A stretch of 36,502 nucleotides of DNA from Lachnospiraceae bacterium (GTDB taxonomy: Bacteria > Bacillota > Clostridia > Lachnospirales > Lachnospiraceae), in assembly GCA_017449075.1 (NCBI GenBank), contig JAFSKG010000007.1, forward strand, positions 1 through 36,502, written 5' to 3'. The translations under genes and the position numbers were made by a program. This document shows, piece after piece, positions 32,300 to 36,502 of this stretch. The notes under the pieces were generated by a model that did not search any database, was not told the DNA's origin, and saw nothing but the letters and a program-made list of their open reading frames with translations. The first letter of the stretch is position 1; the number at the start of each line of letters is the position of its first letter.

Positions 32300-32660
32300 A
32301 AATTTCTATTATATTACCACCTTTGAAATATACAGTTTTATTATTTTTGCCAACTTCTATGTAATCTATTAGTCCAGCAAGCATGCTTCATCGAATTCCT
32401 TTATTGCTCCTTTTACTTTTTTTAATGAATTAATGTAGAATTCCATTTTTTCTTTTCATGCTATTTGATTTGATATTTTCTCACACACTTCATCGTATTT
32501 TTGTTTCGCTGTTTCATACTTACTTGTTATTGACTCATATTCATCATTATACTTTTTTTGATTTTGTGCTACCCTTGTATTTTTCTCAGCTATATCTTCT
32601 GGCTCTGCACCACTCTCTAAGTTCCGCTATTAGTTTCTTCAATTCTTCCACTCGTGTCAT
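32298..32660 (-). pseudogene. Large serine recombinase, decayed C-terminal end
   Basis: Read with two frame changes and one internal stop, the minus strand gives MTRVEELKKLIAEL, EKNTRVAQNQKKYNDEYES, SKYETAKQKYDEVCEKISNQ, stop, KEKMEFYINSLKKVKGAIKE, FDEACL, then GLIDYIEVGKNNKTVYFKG, GNIIEI and the natural stop. This is the coiled-coil and final beta segment of recombinases of mobile elements in Clostridia (pattern 'EFDExLWxxLVDxVTVxxxxxxxFxFKDGxEI'). The catalytic and DNA-binding domains are missing. The ATG at 32658 has an AAGGAG-like site but is probably fortuitous. It shows that an integrative element once ended here. Confidence 0.7.
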
Positions 32661-32701
32661 TTTCGTTCTCCTTGATTTTTAATTTGAAAAGTATCACAAG
32701 C

Positions 32702-33064
32702 TTACTGAATCGCATTTGAGCCACCAAGCAATGCTATAATATTTTTTATTGTTTTGATTACTTTGTCATACCCAACCTGCGACCCACAGCCACAAGCAAA
32801 AATAAACAAAATACCAGCAACCACTAACTTCACAATTTCAAGTACCGCAAGTGGCACTTTAATTGTAAATAATAAAAATATTAAAAAGACAATAGTTGCA
32901 ATAATCATTGTGAAAATAAGTGAAAAAATCTCTAAAGACCTAAATTCCTTTTTTATTGATTCTTCACTTACAATCTTCTTGATTGCCTCAATAACAAGTG
33001 CTGTGATTAAAGAAACCACAGTCATTAAAACTGACAAAAATAAAATAAATGATAAATTAATCAT
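32702..33064 (-). CDS. Small holin-like membrane protein (120 aa)
   Basis: Three hydrophobic segments (about 3-25, 45-70, 76-97) separated by short charged loops, ending GYDKVIKTIKNIIALLGGSN. The size, number of helices and the C-terminal 'GYDKVIKTI' stretch are like phage holin or holin-like proteins in Clostridia, which make membrane pores for endolysins. The ATG has AGGAG upstream. No endolysin or other phage gene is nearby; only the recombinase relic follows. A stand-alone remnant of a prophage or element is the simplest reading. No promoter is obvious, and it starts 25 bases after a terminator. Confidence 0.5.
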   Translation of the reverse strand: MINLSFILFLSVLMTVVSLITALVIEAIKKIVSEESIKKEFRSLEIFSLIFTMIIATIVFLIFLLFTIKVPLAVLEIVKLVVAGILFIFACGCGSQVGYDKVIKTIKNIIALLGGSNAIQ

Positions 33065-33088
33065 AATCTCCTCTTAAAAATTTGTATT

Positions 33089-33112
33089 AAAAAAGCATCT
33101 CATTTGAGATGC
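33089..33112 (-). terminator. Intrinsic terminator of the redox operon
   Basis: Perfect palindrome GCATCTCATTTGAGATGC (33095-33112) followed on the minus strand by six T. It ends the transcript of the metallo-beta-lactamase/rubredoxin gene. A near copy lies at 35242-35265. Confidence 0.85.
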
Positions 33113-33175
33113 CTATTAAGAATATTTGTAAAGAGCGGTTATTTTTAGTTGTAAATCAACTGCTCAACTATTATT

Positions 33176-34135
33176 TTATGCCTTATTAAATTTTTCTTTT
33201 CCTTGTTTGCATCTTGGGCAATGCCAATCTTGTGGCAAGTCTTCAAATTTAGTTCCAGCAGGTATACCATTGTCTGGATCACCCACTTTAGGGTCATATA
33301 CATATCCACAAACAGAACATACATATTTACCACTTGCAGTTTTAAATGTAATTTCACCAACTGGTATTGTCTTTGGCATATTATTTAAATCAACCACTTT
33401 CTTTCCTTCAAGATTTTCATATCCTTGTGGTGTATGAGTTGATAAATATACTGTAGGATGATTTGATATAAAATCTCTTACTCTATCAAGTGTAACTCTT
33501 GCTGCTTTTACATCATCAAATACTACTGACAATTTATTTTTATAAAGTGCCTCGTCTACATATGTAATATCTCCATGTATCATATGGAAAAGTCCATCAT
33601 TTTCTACAATTACTATACTATTTCCATTTGTATGACCTTTAGCTTTAATGAAATAAATTCCATCTGCTATCTTTTGTGATTCAGGAAAATTATGATATGC
33701 TCCATCAGTAAACTTGACTGGAACCAAATTGTTCTTTCCTTTAAGTTCATCAGCACCAAGTTCATCTTCATTTACATAAACTTTTGCATTTGGGAATTTA
33801 TCTATGCAACCTGAATGATCACTATGCCTATGTGTTAGTAAAATTTTTGTAACTTGCTCTGGTTTATAGCCTAAATTTTTAAATGCTGTCATATAGTCTG
33901 TAATATCATGTCCTGTAAATGCGAGAGAATTTTCATCAGGTACTTCTTCAGGTGTCCCATAAGGGAGTCCAGTATCTACAAGTATTACTTCACTTCCAGT
34001 ATCAATTAAATAATTTTGGAGCGAACCTCTATACCTCTCGTTTTTGTCATATTTTTCCATTCCTTCTTCGCCTCCAAATGCAAAAGGTGCAGTATAATAA
34101 CCGTCTTTTCTAAATTTTACAGCTTTAATTTCCAT
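33176..34135 (-). CDS. Metallo-beta-lactamase-fold hydrolase fused to rubredoxin
   Basis: A 319-residue fusion. Residues 1-255 are a metallo-beta-lactamase domain with the metal motif THRHSDHSG (HxHxDH, residues 102-107), [10 protein letters not shown] and [11 protein letters not shown]; it is closest to lactonase-type members (start ...[20 protein letters not shown]). Residues about 268-319 are a rubredoxin: [11 protein letters not shown] and [13 protein letters not shown], with both CxxC pairs for one iron. Fusion to an electron carrier suggests a redox role, recalling flavodiiron proteins (which have a lactamase fold, flavodoxin and often rubredoxin); here the motif is HxHxDH and the flavodoxin is a separate gene just upstream. 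The reaction is unknown. Part of an operon with that flavodoxin and an OhrR-like regulator. Confidence 0.88.
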   Translation of the reverse strand: MEIKAVKFRKDGYYTAPFAFGGEEGMEKYDKNERYRGSLQNYLIDTGSEVILVDTGLPYGTPEEVPDENSLAFTGHDITDYMTAFKNLGYKPEQVTKILLTHRHSDHSGCIDKFPNAKVYVNEDELGADELKGKNNLVPVKFTDGAYHNFPESQKIADGIYFIKAKGHTNGNSIVIVENDGLFHMIHGDITYVDEALYKNKLSVVFDDVKAARVTLDRVRDFISNHPTVYLSTHTPQGYENLEGKKVVDLNNMPKTIPVGEITFKTASGKYVCSVCGYVYDPKVGDPDNGIPAGTKFEDLPQDWHCPRCKQGKEKFNKA

Positions 34136-34149
34136 ATTTCTTCTCCTCG

Positions 34150-34551
34150 TTAATAATCTAACACAATTTTTTTTACCATATTTTTTGCTTCTTCAAGTTT
34201 TTCTAAACTTGGTTTATTCTTTGCATAAATAAATTCATCGTAAACTTCAATGTCATTTTCTTTTAATGCTTTCTTAATTAAATCAATAGAATGTTTTGAA
34301 AGCCATGAAGTTGAAAAAACTACTGCTTCTTTTACATATTCTTTTTTCAAAGTTTTCAAATAATCTTTCAAATGTTTATCCAATCCATAAGCATATAAAG
34401 CACCACCGATAAATAATATATCAACTGGTTCTTTAATATCAGCATCAACTGAATCAACTGATACTGCTTTCACATTTACTTCATTTGCTATAGCTTCAGC
34501 AAGCAATTTTGTGTTTCCTGATCTTGAATAATATCTAACTGCAATATTCAT
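34150..34551 (-). CDS. Flavodoxin-like protein
   Basis: A 133-residue flavodoxin-fold protein. The FMN phosphate loop is [16 protein letters not shown] (residues 8-13, SRSGNT), and [15 protein letters not shown] and [10 protein letters not shown] form the later loops. It should carry electrons, plausibly to or from the rubredoxin domain of the protein encoded 14 bases downstream. The start has GGGGGTGGC just ahead, a strong ribosome site. It follows a short relic of an FMN-binding protein. Confidence 0.87.
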   Translation of the reverse strand: MNIAVRYYSRSGNTKLLAEAIANEVNVKAVSVDSVDADIKEPVDILFIGGALYAYGLDKHLKDYLKTLKKEYVKEAVVFSTSWLSKHSIDLIKKALKENDIEVYDEFIYAKNKPSLEKLEEAKNMVKKIVLDY

Positions 34552-34571
34552 AATGCCACCCCCTTAATTAA

Positions 34572-34634
34572 TTAAAACTTAAATGTTTCAGATTCTTCTG
34601 TTAAAAAATCACTTACTCTTTTCACATTATCCAT
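34572..34634 (-). pseudogene. Relic of a pyridoxamine-phosphate-oxidase-like FMN protein
   Basis: An excellent AGGAGG and ATG (34632-34634) begin a 20-residue frame MDNVKRVSDFLTEESETFKF. The first twelve residues match the usual start of small FMN-binding pyridoxamine 5'-phosphate oxidase-like proteins in Clostridia (pattern MxNVxRVxDFLxEAGT). The rest of the ~130-residue domain is missing, so an internal deletion is likely. It could also be a genuine small peptide; the ribosome site is intact. Confidence 0.45.
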
Positions 34635-34665
34635 ATTATAACCTCCTAATATTTTTTTTATAATT

Positions 34666-35112
34666 TTATATTTTCCAATTAACAATTTTATTTAACATTT
34701 CCTTTAATGCCGTCACTTCTTTTGATGTCAAAGGGAAATGCTCACCGTATTTAATAGGAACTTCTACTGCTCTTTCTTTTAATTCCTCACCTTTTTTAGT
34801 TATTTCAATAATTATGTTCCTTCTATCAATTGAATCTTGTTTTATAGTAATTAATCCCTTCTTTTCGAGTTTTTTAATCAATGGGGCTATTGTATTTGAC
34901 TTTAAAAACAATGCATTAACAATGTCTTTTTCATTTAATTTCTTCTTCTCCCACACAACCATCATAACTATATACTGTGTATATGTTAAATCTATATCCT
35001 TTAGTAGTGGTCTATAATTATTCACTATAGTATTTGTAGCCGAATACATAGGAAAGCATAATTGATTTTTAAGCAAGAGTAATTCATATTTATTTTTTAT
35101 ATTTGTTTTCAC
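34666..35112 (-). CDS. MarR-family regulator, OhrR-like (one-Cys peroxide sensor)
   Basis: A 148-residue winged-helix dimeric regulator. The N-terminus has the OhrR-type Cys (KNQLCFPMYSATNTI, Cys 19) that senses organic peroxides in OhrR. The helix-turn-helix and wing follow: LNEKDIVNALFLKSNTIAPL, IKKLEKKGLITIKQDSIDRR. The usual start call at an ATG (35128-35130) lies inside the promoter, between -35 and -10; the GTG at 35110-35112 is the first usable start and falls at the predicted transcription start, so the mRNA should be leaderless. Downstream lie an FMN-protein relic, a flavodoxin and the rubredoxin fusion, all in one orientation, so it probably controls them as well as itself. Oxidation would relieve repression. 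Confidence 0.85.
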   Translation of the reverse strand: MKTNIKNKYELLLLKNQLCFPMYSATNTIVNNYRPLLKDIDLTYTQYIVMMVVWEKKKLNEKDIVNALFLKSNTIAPLIKKLEKKGLITIKQDSIDRRNIIIEITKKGEELKERAVEVPIKYGEHFPLTSKEVTALKEMLNKIVNWKI

Positions 35113-35147
35113 TTGATTATTATATCGCATACGATATATTTTGTCAA
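35112..35147 (-). promoter_or_regulatory. marR promoter with operator palindrome in the spacer
   Basis: TTGACA (35142-35147) and TATAAT (35119-35124), 17 bases apart, are a perfect consensus. An 18-base palindrome, tatatcgcatacgatata (35121-35138, 7-bp arms, 4-base centre), fills the spacer and overlaps the -10. A MarR dimer bound here would block polymerase. The start point falls at about 35112, on the GTG. Confidence 0.85.
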
Positions 35148-35241
35148 TGCTTTTTTTGTTTTACCATTTATCTTGACATTAACCAAACTTTAAATAAGTA
35201 AGCACAAACCTCTTCTAATGAAAATACTATAAATTTGTAAT

Positions 35242-35265
35242 AAAAAAGCACCTCATTTGAGATGC
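35242..35265 (-). terminator. Intrinsic terminator after the esterase gene
   Basis: Palindrome GCACCTCATTTGAGATGC (35248-35265, one mismatch) followed on the minus strand by six T (35242-35247). Near-identical to 33089-33112, including flanking bases. Confidence 0.8.
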
Positions 35266-35294
35266 TAATAAATTATTTTAATAATTTAGAAATA

Positions 35295-36356
35295 TTATTT
35301 TTTTTGCTCAAACAACCAGTCTCTTACTCTTTCAACATTATAGCCATAATAAAATGATGTCATATGTTCTCCTGCTTTACTTCCATTTGGAACTCCATTT
35401 ACATATGTCGAGTTTAGTTTCCAAGTTATAAAATTTTTATCATATCCTTTATCAAACATTTGAGAAGTAACATTATTTAACTCATCAGCAGTTGCTTTAG
35501 CATCAATGTCAGTGAGTTCCCCAAAACTTATATTATTTTCAATTAATAAATTTTTAACTTCATTTTGACCTGTTGTTGCCTTTTCATCTCCAAGTGCAGT
35601 TATGTATATGAATTTTCTATCTTTTATTCCTTGTATCTCATCAATTGCCCATTGACCATCAACGAGTAATGTTGCAGTAAATAAATCAGGATTGTTTGCT
35701 TGAAGATACATAGTTGTCATACAACCTCCTGACTGACCTGTAGCATAAACTCTACTTATGTCTATACGATATTCTTTTTCAATACTCTCTATCAATCTTT
35801 TTGTAACATCAATATATGCTGATGTATTATGTTTTCCGTTCGTATCATCTATTAAGGTTTCAGGGAATACTGGCACTAAAACAAAACTCTCATGTTTCTT
35901 CTGCTCTTCTTCTGTTGCCCATACAACCGCACCTATACATCTACTAAGCACTTCTTTTACATTAACTCCTGTCATTGTTGCATCACCTATAAACATAATA
36001 AGAGGATATGTTTTATCTGTTACTTCGTAATTTTCAGGTATAAATAAATTATAAGGTAATGTAAGACCTGTCTCCAAATCTTTAAAATCTAATTGCAAAT
36101 ACTTATCGCCAACCTCATTATAAACTTTTTCAAGTTTAGCTTTTGCTTCGTCATCAAGGAAACTTGACTTCATATCTCCACCATTTTTCATTCCACCCAT
36201 TTGATTGCCATTAAAATCTTTACTCTTTTCAACTTCCTCTTCTAAAGTTGCAACTGTTTCTTGGATAGTAGATTCTGTAATATTCGCACTTTGATTACAA
36301 CTTACCATTATTAACAATATCCCTGCTAACATTAAACCTAAAATTTTTTTATTCAT
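35295..36356 (-). CDS. Esterase-like alpha/beta hydrolase lipoprotein
   Basis: A 353-residue lipoprotein (lipobox LIMVSC, Cys 20) with a linker rich in Glu/Lys/Asn and then an alpha/beta-hydrolase domain (about 90-353). The nucleophile elbow is YATGQSGGCMTTMYL (GQSGG, like feruloyl/acetylxylan esterases and PHB-depolymerase-like enzymes), LTLPYNLFIPENYEVTDKTY marks the first strand, and a C-terminal EHMTSF supplies a likely catalytic His; the acid is probably the Asp of TALGDEKAT. The protein should sit on the outer face of the membrane and hydrolyse an ester, perhaps on plant-polysaccharide side chains; the substrate is not shown. A ribosome site AAGG lies four bases before the ATG. The remaining bases 36357-36502 are AT-rich with no gene I can see. 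Confidence 0.82.
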   Translation of the reverse strand: MNKKILGLMLAGILLIMVSCNQSANITESTIQETVATLEEEVEKSKDFNGNQMGGMKNGGDMKSSFLDDEAKAKLEKVYNEVGDKYLQLDFKDLETGLTLPYNLFIPENYEVTDKTYPLIMFIGDATMTGVNVKEVLSRCIGAVVWATEEEQKKHESFVLVPVFPETLIDDTNGKHNTSAYIDVTKRLIESIEKEYRIDISRVYATGQSGGCMTTMYLQANNPDLFTATLLVDGQWAIDEIQGIKDRKFIYITALGDEKATTGQNEVKNLLIENNISFGELTDIDAKATADELNNVTSQMFDKGYDKNFITWKLNSTYVNGVPNGSKAGEHMTSFYYGYNVERVRDWLFEQKK

Positions 36357-36502
36357 TTTGCCTTGTATAATACAGTTATTAAATTTGTTTGTATAAAATA
36401 ATAACTTATTACACTTTCTCCTTTCTCAAATTTTATATTTATAAATTTAATATATGTTATATAATTAATTTATTGCACTGTGGATTTGTTCCTGTTTTTA
36501 TA

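Noticed and set aside
35113-35130. ATG start for the MarR regulator at 35128-35130
   Set aside because: It lies between the -35 and -10 boxes of a perfect consensus promoter and so is not in the transcript made from that promoter.
1-36502. CRISPR arrays, tRNA and rRNA genes
   Set aside because: No regularly spaced repeat series, cloverleaf or conserved rRNA segment was seen; only short paired repeats occur.

Overview
The window is AT-rich DNA (roughly two-thirds A+T) from a low-GC Gram-positive anaerobe. I would place it in the class Clostridia, probably Lachnospiraceae or a near relative. The reasons are strong GGAGG-type ribosome binding sites, many lipobox lipoproteins, pyruvate phosphate dikinase, a rubredoxin fusion, a Clostridia-type Tad pilus operon and the decayed end of a large serine recombinase. 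I saw no rRNA, tRNA or CRISPR array.

Bases 1-9170 are an accessory zone of toxin-antitoxin modules and decaying duplicates. The left edge holds the start of an IS3-family transposase. The IS appears to cut off the first copy of a lipoprotein gene (136-1026), whose longer paralogue lies at 6846-8111. Between the copies are hicA-hicB (hicA is a 57-codon gene), an unknown gene behind a GC-rich structured RNA ending in an intrinsic terminator (2102-2168), and a tight hipB-hipA-sirtuin-PSD-like lipoprotein operon. Relics of the sirtuin (8123-8161) and of the unknown gene (9068-9169) recur on the far side, so a multi-gene block seems to have been duplicated and then eroded. An integrase relic, IS21-end-like repeats and a retropepsin/DUF5678-like pair complete the zone.

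Bases 9170-14410 hold housekeeping-like genes: a HAD phosphatase, a DEDDh exonuclease with an RsiV-like lipoprotein, two convergent overlapping membrane acyltransferases and a cyclophilin lipoprotein. The first acyltransferase looks leaderless. Bases 14494-26220 are one minus-strand Tad/Flp pilus operon of twelve genes. In order of transcription they are: prepilin peptidase, TadZ-like protein with a lost Walker A, CpaF ATPase, TadB, TadC with a large extra domain, Flp pilin, DUF5702-like protein, TadE-like pseudopilin with two Cys/His modules, second prepilin peptidase, small membrane protein, DUF6382-like protein, and a large C-terminally anchored surface protein.

Bases 26565-30954 carry, on the plus strand, a sodium:neurotransmitter-symporter-type transporter and pyruvate phosphate dikinase. 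The dikinase has a Lys/Ala-rich histone H1-like tail of about 56 residues. A short GC-rich repeat precedes the transporter and follows the dikinase. Bases 30986-33064 mix csaA and a heavy-metal-binding protein with mobile-element debris (Rpn-family fragment, serine recombinase relic, holin-like protein). Bases 33089-35147 form a likely redox operon: an OhrR-like MarR regulator with its operator inside its own consensus promoter and a predicted leaderless GTG start, a short FMN-protein relic, a flavodoxin and a metallo-beta-lactamase/rubredoxin fusion. The window ends with an esterase-like lipoprotein. All gene calls rest on reading motifs by eye; no database search was run.
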